DNA of 64,000 nucleotides, from assembly GCF_008180865.1 (NCBI RefSeq), contig NZ_VTEX01000001.1:426742-490741 (forward strand), given 5' to 3'. The notes under the pieces are model-generated. The model was not told the origin of the DNA. It made no database searches and worked only from the letters and a program-made list of their open reading frames with translations. Source of the DNA: Rossellomorea aquimaris (GTDB taxonomy: Bacteria; Bacillota; Bacilli; Bacillales; Bacillaceae_B). Shown here one piece after another: positions 18,848 through 28,541 of the stretch; within the stretch, counting starts at the first letter, position 1, and each line of letters begins with the position of its first letter. Position numbers and translations under genes: made by a program.

Positions 18848-19804
18848 TTGAATTGGAAAACGAGGGTAACAGAGTTATTAAACATTCAATATCCAATAAT
18901 ACAAGGTGGACTGGCACATCTTGCATATGCAGAACTGGCTGCGGCTGTGTCGAATGCGGGTGGTCTTGGTCAGATCACCGCCATGTCTTTAGCCAATCCT
19001 GATCAGTTACGAGAAGAAATCCTGAAGGTAAGGTCTTTAACGGATAAACCGTTCGGGGTGAACTTTGCCATCGGTCAACATGGACGCCTCTTTAGCGAGT
19101 TTGTTGACGTTGCCATTGAAGAGAAAGTTCCGGTCGTTTCCGTTACAGGAGGGAACCCGACTCCCCTGTTTCAACAACTCCAGGGAAAAGACATAGTTAA
19201 GCTTGTATTGGTCGCCTCGAAAAGACAGGCAATCAAAGCGGAAGAGCTCGGTGCGGATGCAGTGATGGTTGTTGGTCAAGAAGGAGGAGGTCACCTGGGG
19301 AAAGATGATATTGGTACATTCGTCCTGATTCCCGGAGTGGTGGATGCCGTTTCCATTCCGGTCATTGCTTCCGGAGGCGTAGGGGACGGAAGGGGATTGA
19401 TGGCTGCTCTCAGCTTCGGTGCAGAGGGAGTTGAAATGGGCACGAGATTTATTGCTACAAAGGAATGTGTACATGCTTCTGAAGTTTATAAGCGTACCTT
19501 GATTGAAGGGGATGAGAATGGTACAGTAGTCATCAAACGATCTTTAGGGGCACCGGCAAGGGCCATTTCAAACTCGTGGACCAAACAGATACTGGATGCT
19601 GAAACATCGAACGCTGGCTATGAAGGATTAAAAGCATACATAAGCGGTGAAGCCAATAAACGTTACATTTACGATGGGGAAGTAGACTCAGGGTTTGCGT
19701 GGGCAGGACAAGTGATGGGATTGATCAATGACATCCCATCGGTTAAGGATCTCATTCAACGAATGATCTCACAAGCAGAGGGCATCCGGAAGAAATGGAA
19801 TTAA
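18848..19804 (+). CDS. Nitronate monooxygenase / 2-nitropropane dioxygenase family protein
   Basis: FMN-dependent TIM-barrel enzyme of the nitronate monooxygenase class (also related to FabK enoyl-ACP reductase). Family marks: PIIQGGLAHLA at the N-terminus, FGVNFAIG, the phosphate-binding region VIASGGVGDGRG, and GAEGVEMGTRFIATKE. The frame is open upstream, but TTG 18848 is preferred: GGAGGG lies 6 bases before it and translation starts MNWKTRVTELL as in relatives. This gives 318 residues. Whether it oxidises nitronates or reduces enoyl groups cannot be told from sequence. It is followed closely by yktA. Confidence 0.8.
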   Translation: MNWKTRVTELLNIQYPIIQGGLAHLAYAELAAAVSNAGGLGQITAMSLANPDQLREEILKVRSLTDKPFGVNFAIGQHGRLFSEFVDVAIEEKVPVVSVTGGNPTPLFQQLQGKDIVKLVLVASKRQAIKAEELGADAVMVVGQEGGGHLGKDDIGTFVLIPGVVDAVSIPVIASGGVGDGRGLMAALSFGAEGVEMGTRFIATKECVHASEVYKRTLIEGDENGTVVIKRSLGAPARAISNSWTKQILDAETSNAGYEGLKAYISGEANKRYIYDGEVDSGFAWAGQVMGLINDIPSVKDLIQRMISQAEGIRKKWN

Positions 19805-19835
19805 TACATCATCATTCAAGGAGTTGTTGTAAACA

Positions 19836-20108
19836 ATGGAATATCAATATCCTTTTGATATAGACTGGTCAACAGAAGAAGTCATCGATGTTGTCGCCTT
19901 TTTCGAAGCAATCGAGAAAGCTTATGAAAAAGGTGTCTCCAGAGATGACCTTATGAATCGTTACAAGCGTTTTAAAGAAATCGTCCCTGGTAAAGCAGAT
20001 GAAAAGAGAATTTGCAATGAATTTGAAGAATCCAGTGGCTATTCATCCTATCGTGTCGTAAAGAAGATGAAGGAGCTTCAGGACGCTGACAAAATTTCAA
20101 TGAACTAA
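19836..20108 (+). CDS. yktA: UPF0223 family protein YktA
   Basis: A 90-residue acidic, helical protein beginning [20 protein letters not shown], diagnostic of the UPF0223 family. Function is unknown. It lies 31 bases after the nitronate monooxygenase-like gene with its own RBS (AAGGAG), so the two are likely one transcript. Order speA-yktA-yktB matches B. subtilis apart from the inserted upstream gene. Confidence 0.9.
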   Translation: MEYQYPFDIDWSTEEVIDVVAFFEAIEKAYEKGVSRDDLMNRYKRFKEIVPGKADEKRICNEFEESSGYSSYRVVKKMKELQDADKISMN

Positions 20109-20112
20109 AACT

Positions 20113-20147
20113 AAAAGGACGACTGCCATTTTCGGCAGTCGTTCTTT
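20113..20147. terminator. Terminator between yktA and yktB
   Basis: AAAAGGACGACTGCC pairs with GGCAGTCGTTCTTT around a 6-base loop; convergent genes lie on both sides. Confidence 0.9.
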
Positions 20148-20174
20148 CTGCATTTTTCCCAACCGTTATTTGGT

Positions 20175-20795
20175 TTAGTTCATTTTATAAAGGGGTAAAA
20201 GTGTTTCAAAGGCACTGTTAACTTCCTGGATAAATTCATCACCATTCAGCTTAACAGCTGTATCCCGGTCCAGATGAAGTCCGCAAAGAAGCTCAGCTTT
20301 TTTGACATTCTGTACTCTTTCACTTAAAGCGATGAATTCATCTTGTGACATGGAAGAAAAAGGGGAAGCGTCTGGCTTTGTATGATCTCCAGACCAAACA
20401 AAGTGACCAGGAATCAATGATCTTATCTTATCTGCATTTTCTTCAACTTTTTTACCGAATTCAACTTTATTTGGAGCTTCATAGATCATAGCGAACCAGA
20501 CAAAAACATGGGTTTCCCATAACCCTATCTGAAAGTGTGGATGTTTTTTATAACCACGTTTGTTGTTCGCGAACGCAACCCAGGTATCATCAGGAGGGTT
20601 AACCGATCGACGTGCATGTTTAGCCACATGGTAAAACATCTCCGTTCCTGTTAATGCGCTTAAAGTGGGTGCGAAATGATCGCCTAAATAATCAAGTTTA
20701 GGTCTGATCTGTTCTTGAATGGCAGTCATTCGATCTTCTAACCCATTAATCGAGAAAACTTGGAAATCTTCTTGTTTGAAACCATTAAATTTCAT
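20175..20795 (-). CDS. yktB: DUF1054 (UPF0637) family protein YktB
   Basis: A 206-residue cytoplasmic protein with DUF1054 marks: FKQEDFQVF near the start, [20 protein letters not shown], and HPHFQIGLW. It has no signal peptide or membrane segment. Biochemical function is unknown. It is convergent with yktA and divergent from the ykzI-like gene, matching B. subtilis order. The RBS AGGAGG lies before the ATG. Confidence 0.9.
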   Translation of the reverse strand: MKFNGFKQEDFQVFSINGLEDRMTAIQEQIRPKLDYLGDHFAPTLSALTGTEMFYHVAKHARRSVNPPDDTWVAFANNKRGYKKHPHFQIGLWETHVFVWFAMIYEAPNKVEFGKKVEENADKIRSLIPGHFVWSGDHTKPDASPFSSMSQDEFIALSERVQNVKKAELLCGLHLDRDTAVKLNGDEFIQEVNSAFETLLPLYKMN

Positions 20796-20968
20796 GTTGT
20801 ATCCTCCTTATAACCACCAATATCTTAACATAATGAGGTACAAGCTTGTAGTGAAGTGATTTATCTATGGGTGACTGCACATTTTAGTTACAAGATTGGA
20901 TGATACTTCATAACATGTAGTAAATATTATCAGAACAATCAGATAAATCGAAAACTCGGAAGGGGTGT

Positions 20969-21169
20969 ATGGCCATGAAACAAGTAATGAACACTTCTAA
21001 AAAACGTGATGTCCAACAGCAAAGAATGAATGTATTAAGACTTGAAATGGATTATGAACTAGCTGTATTGTTCGAAGCAATTCAAATGAAGAATAAAGAA
21101 ACCCAGACCAAGTCCAAACAGAAACTCATGAGTATTCGGGAAGAACTAATGAAAATGAAGGCCTTATAA
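20969..21169 (+). CDS. ykzI: Small helical protein, YkzI-like
   Basis: A 66-residue, Met/Gln/Lys-rich protein that should be almost wholly helical (LRLEMDYELAVLFEAIQMKN). B. subtilis has the similarly small ykzI between yktB and suhB, and the name is suggested from that position. A second ATG (20975) is also in frame; GGAAGGGG lies 5-11 bases upstream of the two. Function is unknown. It is followed by its own terminator. Confidence 0.6.
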   Translation: MAMKQVMNTSKKRDVQQQRMNVLRLEMDYELAVLFEAIQMKNKETQTKSKQKLMSIREELMKMKAL

Positions 21170-21227
21170 AGCTTTAATCCTTTCAGGTGGGTATAAAGTA
21201 TACTGTCAAAAATTCGACTATTGGACG

Positions 21228-21260
21228 GCGAGCTCATAGGCATAGAGAGTTCGCTTTTTT
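21228..21260 (+). terminator. Terminator after the ykzI-like gene
   Basis: GCGAGCTC (21228-21235) pairs with GAGTTCGC (21247-21254), with one G-T pair, followed by six T. The remainder of the 310-base gap to suhB (21261-21479) is AT-rich with no clear structure. Confidence 0.75.
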
Positions 21261-21479
21261 GTGGTTAAAAATAACCCCGAATTTAAACAATCTAAACTTA
21301 CGATGAACGATAAGGTAAATAACTTGAAACTGCCTCTAATTTCCATTAAGCTATTTAGCTATAGAAGAAGTTCATTGGGGCTCTTGTTTATAGAGGGAGT
21401 TTAAGTCGGATCTAATGAAAACGACCATATTAGTAATTAATAAGAAGATTTTGTTACGCAAATTGGAGGCTAATAATCA

Positions 21480-22277
21480 ATGACAAATTGGACGGAATTA
21501 GATCAAAATGTAAGAACGTGGATACAGGAAGCCGGAGAAAGAATTCGTCAATCATTCAAGACAGAGTTGAATATAAAAACGAAGTCGAATCGAAATGATT
21601 TGGTAACCGATATGGATGAAGCAACAGAGCATTTCTTTACTGAAAATATCCGTAATACGTACCCGGATCATCAAATCCTCGGTGAAGAAGGGTATGGCGA
21701 TGACTTTAAGGAGCTATCAGGTATCACGTGGATAATCGACCCGATCGATGGAACGATGAATTTTGTTCATCAACAACGAAATTTTGCCATTTCTATCGGC
21801 ATCTATGATGGAGAAGAAGGTAAATTAGGATACATATATGATGTCGTCCATGATGAGCTGTATTTTGCAAATAAAGGAAACGGAGCTTATATGAATGATG
21901 TGAAGCTGCCGGAGCTTGAACCAGTACCGGTTCAGGATGCCATTGTAGCTTTAAATGCACTTTGGGTGACTGAGAATAAACGGATTGACCGAACAATCCT
22001 TGCACCACTCGTGAAAGATGTAAGGGGAACACGTTCCTACGGATCAGCTGCCATTGAATTGGCTTATGTCGCTTCAGGTAGATTGGATGCTTACTTAACA
22101 ATGCGCCTGGCTCCATGGGATTTCGCAGCTGGGAAAATCATGATTGAAGAGGTTGGGGGAATTGTAACTGACCTGAATGGGGATCCTCTGAACCCGTTGA
22201 ATAAAAGTTCGCTGTTTGTAGGAAAACCCGGGCTGCACCAAACCATCTTGACTGACTATCTAAAACGAAAGATATAA
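21480..22277 (+). CDS. suhB: Inositol-1-monophosphatase family protein
   Basis: Mg2+-dependent, Li+-sensitive phosphatase family (SuhB/IMPase). The metal-binding set is present: Glu70 in LGEEGYG, and Asp87 and Asp90 with Gly-Thr in WIIDPIDGTMNF; a second WDFAAG motif with Asp lies near residue 218. It has 265 residues, as for B. subtilis YktC. Substrate may be myo-inositol-1-phosphate or another sugar phosphate. The RBS TTGGAGG lies about 11 bases before the ATG. It is monocistronic, ending at a terminator shared with ylaF. Confidence 0.9.
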   Translation: MTNWTELDQNVRTWIQEAGERIRQSFKTELNIKTKSNRNDLVTDMDEATEHFFTENIRNTYPDHQILGEEGYGDDFKELSGITWIIDPIDGTMNFVHQQRNFAISIGIYDGEEGKLGYIYDVVHDELYFANKGNGAYMNDVKLPELEPVPVQDAIVALNALWVTENKRIDRTILAPLVKDVRGTRSYGSAAIELAYVASGRLDAYLTMRLAPWDFAAGKIMIEEVGGIVTDLNGDPLNPLNKSSLFVGKPGLHQTILTDYLKRKI

Positions 22278-22319
22278 AGAAGGGAGACGGGCAATTTCAT
22301 TGCTTCGTCCCCCCTTTTT
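22277..22319. terminator. Terminator between suhB and ylaF
   Basis: GGGaGACG and CGTCcCCC form the lower stem, GCAAT and ATTGC the upper stem around TTC, with TTTTT after it. Convergent genes flank it. Confidence 0.8.
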
Positions 22320-22322
22320 AAT

Positions 22323-22508
22323 CTACAATCGCCCTTCATCACGGTATTTCTTCTTTGTCTTGAAACCGAATCCCATCACAATAAATAGAAAAATGAAGCT
22401 TAAAATAGCAAGAAGGATGCTTTGTAAACTGATGGAAACTGCGATTCCCATAAGAGAAACAGCAGCTAATATAGAAAATAATACAAAAATCCATTTAATA
22501 TTCCCCAA
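22323..22508 (-). CDS. ylaF: Small membrane protein, DUF5325 (YlaF)
   Basis: A 61-residue protein with two closely spaced hydrophobic helices (about 5-25 and 28-50) and a basic tail ending KKKYRDEGRL. It matches the YlaF family, which also lies next to suhB/typA in B. subtilis. Function is unknown. The RBS GGAGG on the minus strand is 7-8 bases before the ATG. Confidence 0.8.
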   Translation of the reverse strand: MGNIKWIFVLFSILAAVSLMGIAVSISLQSILLAILSFIFLFIVMGFGFKTKKKYRDEGRL

Positions 22509-22785
22509 GATAAAACCTCCAAAAAATCATTTTCTTCATTAGATAAAAACCATGATTGCTCTTCCAATTAAATTTTACCTATCAATTCGCTAATGTGCAA
22601 TGACTAGAGCATACAAATAAGCATAACGATGTGATTGAAGTTATTATGGAAACTTTTAGTGGGAAGAAAAGGCTTTATGAAATATTTATTAGGGCTTTTT
22701 TAAATGCTGTGATATAATGGTCTAGTTGAACTGAAATATATTATCTTTAATAGTATAAAGAAATCCAATATTCAGGAGTGGAAAT

Positions 22786-24624
22786 ATGAAATTAAGAAAT
22801 GACCTTAGAAATATTGCTATTATTGCTCACGTTGACCACGGGAAAACGACATTAGTAGACGAGCTTTTAAAGCAATCTGGAATCTTCCGCGAAAATGAAA
22901 CAGTTTCTGAACGCGCGATGGATTCAAATGATTTGGAAAGAGAACGCGGTATTACGATCTTAGCGAAAAATACAGCGATTCAATATAAAGATTCTCGTAT
23001 CAACATTCTTGATACACCAGGACATGCTGACTTTGGTGGAGAAGTTGAACGTATCATGAAAATGGTAGATGGTGTTTTACTAGTGGTAGATGCGTATGAA
23101 GGCTGTATGCCTCAGACTCGCTTCGTTCTTAAGAAAGCACTTGAGCAAAACCTTACACCTATCGTAGTTGTAAATAAAATTGACAAGCCTTCAGCACGTC
23201 CGGAAGAAGTAATCGATGAAGTTCTGGAATTATTCATTGAACTGGATGCAAATGATGAACAGCTTGAATTCCCCGTTGTCTATGCTTCAGCTATCAACGG
23301 TACAGCAAGTATAGATCCAGATCCGGAAAAACAAGATGAAAACATGCAGTGTTTATATGACTCAATCATTGAGCACATTCCTGCACCAGTAGACAACTCT
23401 GAAGATCCACTACAATTCCAAGTTGCATTACTCGATTACAATGATTACGTTGGTCGAATCGGAATCGGACGTGTGTTCAGAGGGACAATGAAGGTTGGCC
23501 AACAGGTAGCATTAATGAAGCTTGACGGCTCTGTTAAACAATTCCGTGTTACAAAGATCTTCGGTTTCTTCGGATTAAAACGTGAAGAAATCCAAGAAGC
23601 AAAAGCGGGTGATTTAATCGCTGTTTCCGGAATGGAAGATATTAATGTTGGTGAAACGGTTTGTCCTGTTGAACATCAGGATCAACTTCCCGTTCTTCGT
23701 ATTGACGAGCCTACACTTCAAATGACTTTCCTAGTGAACAACAGTCCATTTGCAGGTAGAGAAGGTAAATTTGTTACTTCAAGAAAAATCGAAGAACGTT
23801 TATTGGCTCAGCTTCAAACGGATGTAAGTTTACGTGTTGAACCAACAGATTCACCTGATGCATGGACGGTTTCAGGTCGTGGAGAGCTTCACCTTTCCAT
23901 CCTGATTGAAAACATGCGTCGTGAAGGTTACGAATTACAGGTATCTAAACCACAGGTTATCATTAAAGAAGTCGATGGCGTGAAGAGTGAGCCTGTAGAA
24001 CGTGTTCAAATTGATATTCCTGAAGAATATATGGGTGGAGTCATTGAATCACTTGGTCAACGTAAAGGCGAAATGCTGGATATGGTAAACAACGGTAATG
24101 GACAGGTCCGTTTAATGTTTATGGTTCCTGCACGTGGATTAATCGGTTATTCAACGGAGTTTATGACTCTTACTCGCGGATATGGAATCATTAACCACAC
24201 ATTCGACAGCTATCAGCCTCTGCAAAAAGGTCGCGTTGGCGGACGTCGTCAAGGTGTACTTGTTTCGATGGAAACAGGGAAAGCTTCTCAATACGGAATC
24301 ATGCAAGTGGAAGATCGCGGTATTATCTTCGTTGAATCCGGTACAGAAATTTATGGTGGAATGATCGTTGGGGAACATACAAGAGAAAATGATATTACCG
24401 TTAATATCACAAAGCTTAAACAAGCGACAAACGTTCGTTCGGCTAACAAGGATCAAACTGTAACCATTAAAAAGGCAAGAATCATGACTTTAGAAGAATC
24501 TCTTGAATATCTAAACGATGATGAGTATTGTGAGGTAACTCCTGAATCGATCCGTCTTCGTAAGAAGATTCTTGATAAGAATGAACGTGAAAGAGCAGAA
24601 AAGAAGAGCAAGGTGTCTCAATAA
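22786..24624 (+). CDS. typA: Translational GTPase TypA/BipA
   Basis: Ribosome-binding GTPase of the elongation-factor family, important for ribosome assembly and growth under stress such as cold. The G1 loop is AHVDHGKT, the switch II/G3 motif is DTPGHADF, and G4 is NKID. These are followed by domain II, the EF-G-like domains III and V ([17 protein letters not shown]), and the unique C-terminal domain. It has 612 residues, the full length. A TATAAT box (22713-22718) lies about 65 bases upstream. It is followed after 22 bases by ylaH. Confidence 0.96.
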   Translation: MKLRNDLRNIAIIAHVDHGKTTLVDELLKQSGIFRENETVSERAMDSNDLERERGITILAKNTAIQYKDSRINILDTPGHADFGGEVERIMKMVDGVLLVVDAYEGCMPQTRFVLKKALEQNLTPIVVVNKIDKPSARPEEVIDEVLELFIELDANDEQLEFPVVYASAINGTASIDPDPEKQDENMQCLYDSIIEHIPAPVDNSEDPLQFQVALLDYNDYVGRIGIGRVFRGTMKVGQQVALMKLDGSVKQFRVTKIFGFFGLKREEIQEAKAGDLIAVSGMEDINVGETVCPVEHQDQLPVLRIDEPTLQMTFLVNNSPFAGREGKFVTSRKIEERLLAQLQTDVSLRVEPTDSPDAWTVSGRGELHLSILIENMRREGYELQVSKPQVIIKEVDGVKSEPVERVQIDIPEEYMGGVIESLGQRKGEMLDMVNNGNGQVRLMFMVPARGLIGYSTEFMTLTRGYGIINHTFDSYQPLQKGRVGGRRQGVLVSMETGKASQYGIMQVEDRGIIFVESGTEIYGGMIVGEHTRENDITVNITKLKQATNVRSANKDQTVTIKKARIMTLEESLEYLNDDEYCEVTPESIRLRKKILDKNERERAEKKSKVSQ

Positions 24625-24646
24625 ACTAAGTGAGGGGGAGTAGGAA

Positions 24647-24955
24647 ATGGATGTAACTGAGCGTTTGTCCTTTTTCGCATCCCTTTATCGTGTTGACCAG
24701 AACGCGGAAATGGGGATGTGGCTGCTTTATATAACCATAGTAGGGCTCTCAATCTTAGTGTATAAGCTCGGTTTTGCGAAGAAGCTGCCCGTAATGAAAT
24801 CAATATTGATTTATTCTTTTCTTATTCTGGGATGCACCATATTAACCTTTCTCGGTATCTTTTTACCAGTAGCAGAAGGGTTAGTCGTTGCAGCTCTTAT
24901 CTTAGTAATATATAAGATTCGTCTAACGAACGAAAAGAAAAAAGGCACCTTTTAA
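24647..24955 (+). CDS. ylaH: YlaH-like membrane protein
   Basis: A 102-residue membrane protein with about three hydrophobic helices (25-40, 48-68 and 72-92) and a short N-terminal soluble part ([17 protein letters not shown]). It matches the YlaH-like family, found downstream of typA in Bacillus. Role is unknown. The RBS GAGGGGGAG is before the ATG, and the gene is probably co-transcribed with typA. Confidence 0.85.
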   Translation: MDVTERLSFFASLYRVDQNAEMGMWLLYITIVGLSILVYKLGFAKKLPVMKSILIYSFLILGCTILTFLGIFLPVAEGLVVAALILVIYKIRLTNEKKKGTF

Positions 24956-24959
24956 GCTG

Positions 24960-25002
24960 AAAAAAGCTGCAGTCTCTTATGAATGAGACTGCAGCTTTTT
25001 TT
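24960..25002. terminator. Terminator after ylaH
   Basis: AAAAAAGCTGCAGTCTC pairs with GAGACTGCAGCTTTTTT. It is symmetrical, so it also serves the convergent gene at 25013. Confidence 0.94.
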
Positions 25003-25012
25003 GTTATGTGGA

Positions 25013-25456
25013 TCAACCCCGTACAGAAGATAGAATATATAGCGGAGGTAAGGACAGAGCGTATAGAAGATGTCCTGCTGTCCATAAGATAATTGCCTCA
25101 CCATACAGTAAACCGGGTACATCTTTAATTGCCAGGTGCGAAAGAGGGAAATACAGGAACACAGTCGGGATTGTTAGCACAAGGGAGAGGACCCAGGAGC
25201 CCTTACCAGAAACGTTCAGCCTTTCCATCAAGTACACGAACAAGACCCCGATCACACATGAAATAACCAAGTGGAACAAAAACTCGATCCATTCAGGAAA
25301 GTTTGTTTCACCGAACACAGGGATGAAATCCACATTCAATAACAAGACGTATACCTTGATGCCTGTCAAAATCTGCATCCATTTTAGAAATAATCCTAAT
25401 AGGGTACCGGAAGCAAGGCCAATAATAGTTCCTGAACAGATTTGTTTAAAAGTCAT
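25013..25456 (-). CDS. Four-helix membrane protein of unknown function
   Basis: A 147-residue integral membrane protein with about four hydrophobic segments (10-28, 58-78, 87-104 and 118-138). No family recognised with confidence. Its start overlaps the last codons of ylaI by 11 bases, a typical translational coupling, so the two should be made from one mRNA. It does not correspond to a gene I recall at this place in B. subtilis. Confidence 0.65.
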   Translation of the reverse strand: MTFKQICSGTIIGLASGTLLGLFLKWMQILTGIKVYVLLLNVDFIPVFGETNFPEWIEFLFHLVISCVIGVLFVYLMERLNVSGKGSWVLSLVLTIPTVFLYFPLSHLAIKDVPGLLYGEAIILWTAGHLLYALSLPPLYILSSVRG

Positions 25457-25646
25457 CTTCTACTTGAGGGGAACGGTAAAATCTGAAGTTCCCACTCGAC
25501 ACACGTTCTTCCGTCTTTTCTTTAATACGATCATGACACTTTTCACACATATACGTATGAATGGGCCGGTTACGCAATTTCTTCGCTTGTAAGGAATAAT
25601 CATCAATATTTTCTATCACTTCACATAGAGCACATTTTACTCTCAT
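25446..25646 (-). CDS. ylaI: YlaI, small zinc-finger-like protein (DUF2197)
   Basis: A 66-residue protein with two CxxC pairs (MRVKCALCEV and YMCEKCHDRI), which fits a single zinc ribbon. Length and motif match the YlaI/DUF2197 family. The partner or nucleic-acid target is unknown. It overlaps the downstream membrane protein gene. Confidence 0.85.
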   Translation of the reverse strand: MRVKCALCEVIENIDDYSLQAKKLRNRPIHTYMCEKCHDRIKEKTEERVSSGNFRFYRSPQVEDDF

Positions 25647-25835
25647 ACATTACACCTCAATTTGTTCTAATCATAAGTCTAGTCTTTTTAGTATATCATG
25701 TAGTATAGTCAAACGCTTTATTTAACTTTCCTGTATGCTTTTAACAATAGAATTTGGTATAGTATAATCAAGGTGGATCACGAATGAAATGAAGCACTAA
25801 CAGAGAAAAAATGAGTCTGCATAAGGGGGGATTGT

Positions 25836-26291
25836 ATGGCTAACCAAGTGGAACCCAGCTTGATTCCTGCACTTTTTGAAGAACTTCAATCAGAAAAATT
25901 TGTTACACTCGCGACAATCGATCACCAAACGCATGGACCTAATGTGAGTGCGATCTCTTGGATTTATGCAAAGGATGAACACACATTGTTATTTGCTGTT
26001 GATCAACGGTCCAGGATTGTAGAAAATATTAAGAACAATCCACTTGCCGTTGTGAATTTAATTGCAAATGAATCAACCTATTCCATAAGCGGAAAAGCAG
26101 GGGTGCGAGAGGAAAAACTCGTAGGAGTGCCTTTAAAGCTGACGCTTGTTAAACTTGCTATTGATGAAGTAAGAGATGTCATGTTCTATGGATCGAAAAT
26201 ATCTTCAGAACCTGCCTATGAGAAGACATATGATAAGACGGCCGCAGACCGTTTGGACCGTCAAGTAATTGAAGCCATGAAAAAAGCTTAG
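25836..26291 (+). CDS. Pyridoxamine 5'-phosphate oxidase-like flavin-binding protein
   Basis: A 151-residue split-barrel protein of the PNPOx-like superfamily. The core is seen as FVTLATIDHQTHGPNVSAISW followed by HTLLFAVDQRSRIVENIKNNPLAVVNLI, the usual FMN-binding half-barrel. Whether it binds FMN, F420 or heme, or has any catalytic role, cannot be decided. A TATAAT box lies near 25761. The RBS GGGGGG stands before the ATG. Its last codons form one arm of the downstream terminator. Confidence 0.75.
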   Translation: MANQVEPSLIPALFEELQSEKFVTLATIDHQTHGPNVSAISWIYAKDEHTLLFAVDQRSRIVENIKNNPLAVVNLIANESTYSISGKAGVREEKLVGVPLKLTLVKLAIDEVRDVMFYGSKISSEPAYEKTYDKTAADRLDRQVIEAMKKA

Positions 26292-26318
26292 TACCCTAAG
26301 CTTTTTCATGGCTTTTTC
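26276..26318. terminator. Terminator overlapping the end of the PNPOx-like gene
   Basis: CATGAAAAAAGCTTAG, which contains the last codons and the stop, pairs with CTAAGCTTTTTCATG with one bulge. GGCTTTTTC follows. Confidence 0.65.
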
Positions 26319-26341
26319 TCATCTTTTAATTGATCACAGCA

Positions 26342-26944
26342 TTATTCAATCTTATCATACGTTTGATTTTCTTGTTTTTCCTTTAGTTGTTTCTCTTTCG
26401 TGTTGTTCATTTTCTTTTTTGGTTCATTCGGAGCATTTTCAGGGTCTGCTTGCTTTAACGATCGAGGGATTTCAGGCATAAGTCTGCCTGATATATCAGC
26501 CAATTCATTCATGATTCCCTGGACCGGCTCGCCCCGTTGAATGTCTTTGCTGATTTCGTTCAAACGTGCATAAAGGTCCGGGTCAGCGATGACAACGGCT
26601 TCTGCACCGTAAGGGTCTTTTTGAAGCGCTTCTGCTACAGAATATTTGATTGAACCGACTTGTGAACGCTCAATGTCGGAATCGATATCGATTCCAACAA
26701 ATGCATATTTTCCAAAGACTACGGCTGTTGCGTCTTTTACATCTGGTACACTCGTCGTCAGGTCAACTAAATGCCGAGAAATTTGCTGTCCTGATTTTCG
26801 TTCAACATGCTGGATGTTGCTATCCTGAACAGTGATCGGTTTATTGTTGTTACTGTTTGAATCATTATCATACCCGACCTCATCCTTGTTGGCGCATGCA
26901 CCAAGAATGATGGTTACCATAAGTAGAGAGATGAGCTTAAACAT
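26342..26944 (-). CDS. ylaJ: YhcN/YlaJ family sporulation lipoprotein
   Basis: A 200-residue lipoprotein: signal peptide MFKLISLLMVTIILGAC with lipobox LGAC, an Asn/Ser-rich linker, then the YhcN/YlaJ domain (about 50-150; TTSVPDVKDATAVVFGKYAFVGI) found in forespore lipoproteins. The frame is open upstream to 27118, but the start at 26944 is certain: GGGAGG lies 7 bases before it and a signal peptide begins there. The C-terminus is Lys/Glu/Asn-rich. It is divergent from ylaK, sharing a 178-base promoter region. Confidence 0.88.
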   Translation of the reverse strand: MFKLISLLMVTIILGACANKDEVGYDNDSNSNNNKPITVQDSNIQHVERKSGQQISRHLVDLTTSVPDVKDATAVVFGKYAFVGIDIDSDIERSQVGSIKYSVAEALQKDPYGAEAVVIADPDLYARLNEISKDIQRGEPVQGIMNELADISGRLMPEIPRSLKQADPENAPNEPKKKMNNTKEKQLKEKQENQTYDKIE

Positions 26945-27122
26945 GTGAATACCTCCCGATTTAGAATCAATATCTTTTCTTATTGTGTAATTTTCTTCTA
27001 TCTTTATACGTTTATTCATATATTTTAAGAAACGGGCCGTCCTATTTGAGTAGCTGGGAATAACCGGATCAACATTGGCTACATACAATAGTAATAAGAA
27101 ATCAGGAGCAGGAGGCATCGAT

Positions 27123-28451
27123 TTGAATAAAATTTATGTATTAGATACCAATGTCTTATTACAAGATCCACAAGCCATCTTTTCGTTTCAAGATAATGAG
27201 GTGGTTATACCTGCAGTCGTTTTAGAAGAAGTGGACTCCAAAAAGCGTTATATGGATGAAATCGGAAGAAACGCTAGACATGTATCGAAACTGATAGATA
27301 ATTTACGGCAACAAGGAAAACTTCATGAAAAAATCCCTCTATATACGGGAGGATCACTAAGAATTGAACTAAATCACCGCTCATTTCAGCAACTTCAGGA
27401 AATTTTTTTAGAAAAAACAAATGATAACAGGATTATTGCCGTGGCTAAAAACTTATCTCTCGAAGAAGAAGAGAAAAAGGATGGAAAATCGGTCATACTA
27501 GTTAGTAAAGACACCCTCGTACGGGTAAAGGCTGATGCGTTGGGATTACAGGCAGAGGATTTCCTGAGTGACCGGGTCATAGAGGTAAACGATATTTACA
27601 CAGGTTTTATTGAACTTTACACCGAGAGAGAGTTACTCGACAAATTTTATGATAAAGGGGAACTGACCCTTACTGATATAACGAAACAACGATTTTATTC
27701 TCATCAATTCCTCATAATGAAGGATGCTCTTGGAAGCTCTGCTTCTGCACTTGGAATGGTGGATGCATCCGGACTGAAAGTGAAGAAGCTGGTATATGAT
27801 CAAGAGCATATGTGGGGAATCAAGGCCCGCAATGTTCAGCAAACAATGGCAACTGAACTGTTACTAAGAGATGATATTTCGTTGGTAACCATGATAGGAA
27901 AAGCCGGGACAGGAAAAACCCTGCTCGCACTGGCGGCAGGTCTTCTTCAGACAGAGGACTTCAATAAATTCAATAAATTGCTCGTTGCGCGTCCAATTGT
28001 CCCGGTAGGGAAGGATATAGGTTATCTCCCAGGGGAAAAACAAGAAAAGCTCAGACCTTGGATGCAGCCCATTTTCGATAACCTCGAATACCTATTCAAT
28101 ACGAAAAAACCTGGTGAGCTGGATGATATCCTCGCGGGTATGGGCTCAATTGAAGTGGAAGCTTTAACATATATAAGGGGTAGAAGTATTCCAGATCAAT
28201 ATATCATCATTGATGAAGCCCAGAACTTAACGAAACATGAAGTGAAAACGATCTTAACCAGGGTGGGAGAGCGAAGTAAAATCGTTTTGATGGGAGATCC
28301 AGCTCAGATTGATCATCCATACCTGGATGAATACAATAACGGCTTAACGTATGTGGTAGAAAAATTTAAAGATCAAAAACTGGCCGGACATGTTAAACTC
28401 ATGAAAGGTGAAAGATCGGGTCTTGCTCAACTTGCTGCTGATCTTCTTTGA
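27123..28451 (+). CDS. ylaK: PhoH-family ATPase with N-terminal PIN domain
   Basis: A 442-residue two-domain protein. The PIN ribonuclease-like domain (about 1-150) starts YVLDTNVLLQDP with acidic metal ligands. The PhoH ATPase domain has Walker A GKAGTGKT and Walker B YIIIDEAQN. PIN-PhoH (PhoH2-type) proteins are RNA helicase/nucleases in the cases studied. The start is TTG 27123: AGGAGG lies 7 bases before it and the length matches B. subtilis YlaK. Confidence 0.9.
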   Translation: MNKIYVLDTNVLLQDPQAIFSFQDNEVVIPAVVLEEVDSKKRYMDEIGRNARHVSKLIDNLRQQGKLHEKIPLYTGGSLRIELNHRSFQQLQEIFLEKTNDNRIIAVAKNLSLEEEEKKDGKSVILVSKDTLVRVKADALGLQAEDFLSDRVIEVNDIYTGFIELYTERELLDKFYDKGELTLTDITKQRFYSHQFLIMKDALGSSASALGMVDASGLKVKKLVYDQEHMWGIKARNVQQTMATELLLRDDISLVTMIGKAGTGKTLLALAAGLLQTEDFNKFNKLLVARPIVPVGKDIGYLPGEKQEKLRPWMQPIFDNLEYLFNTKKPGELDDILAGMGSIEVEALTYIRGRSIPDQYIIIDEAQNLTKHEVKTILTRVGERSKIVLMGDPAQIDHPYLDEYNNGLTYVVEKFKDQKLAGHVKLMKGERSGLAQLAADLL

Positions 28452-28479
28452 TACTGCCGAAACACAATAGTAACGTATG

Positions 28480-28518
28480 AAAAAACCGGTTCAGAGGTTC
28501 CTGAACCGGTTTTTTTTT
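28480..28518. terminator. Terminator after ylaK
   Basis: AAAAAACCGGTTCAG pairs with CTGAACCGGTTTTTT, a perfect symmetrical stem between convergent genes. Confidence 0.94.
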
Positions 28519-28541
28519 CGAAATTGCGCTTGTTGATGTAC

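Noticed and set aside
25008..25592. 194-codon plus-strand frame after ylaH
   Set aside because: It is antisense to ylaI and the coupled membrane protein, which have RBSs and protein-like composition; the plus frame has neither.
27075..27122. N-terminal extension of ylaK and the overlapping extension of ylaJ
   Set aside because: Good RBSs place the ylaK start at TTG 27123 and the ylaJ start at 26944, which removes the overlap and leaves a normal divergent promoter region.
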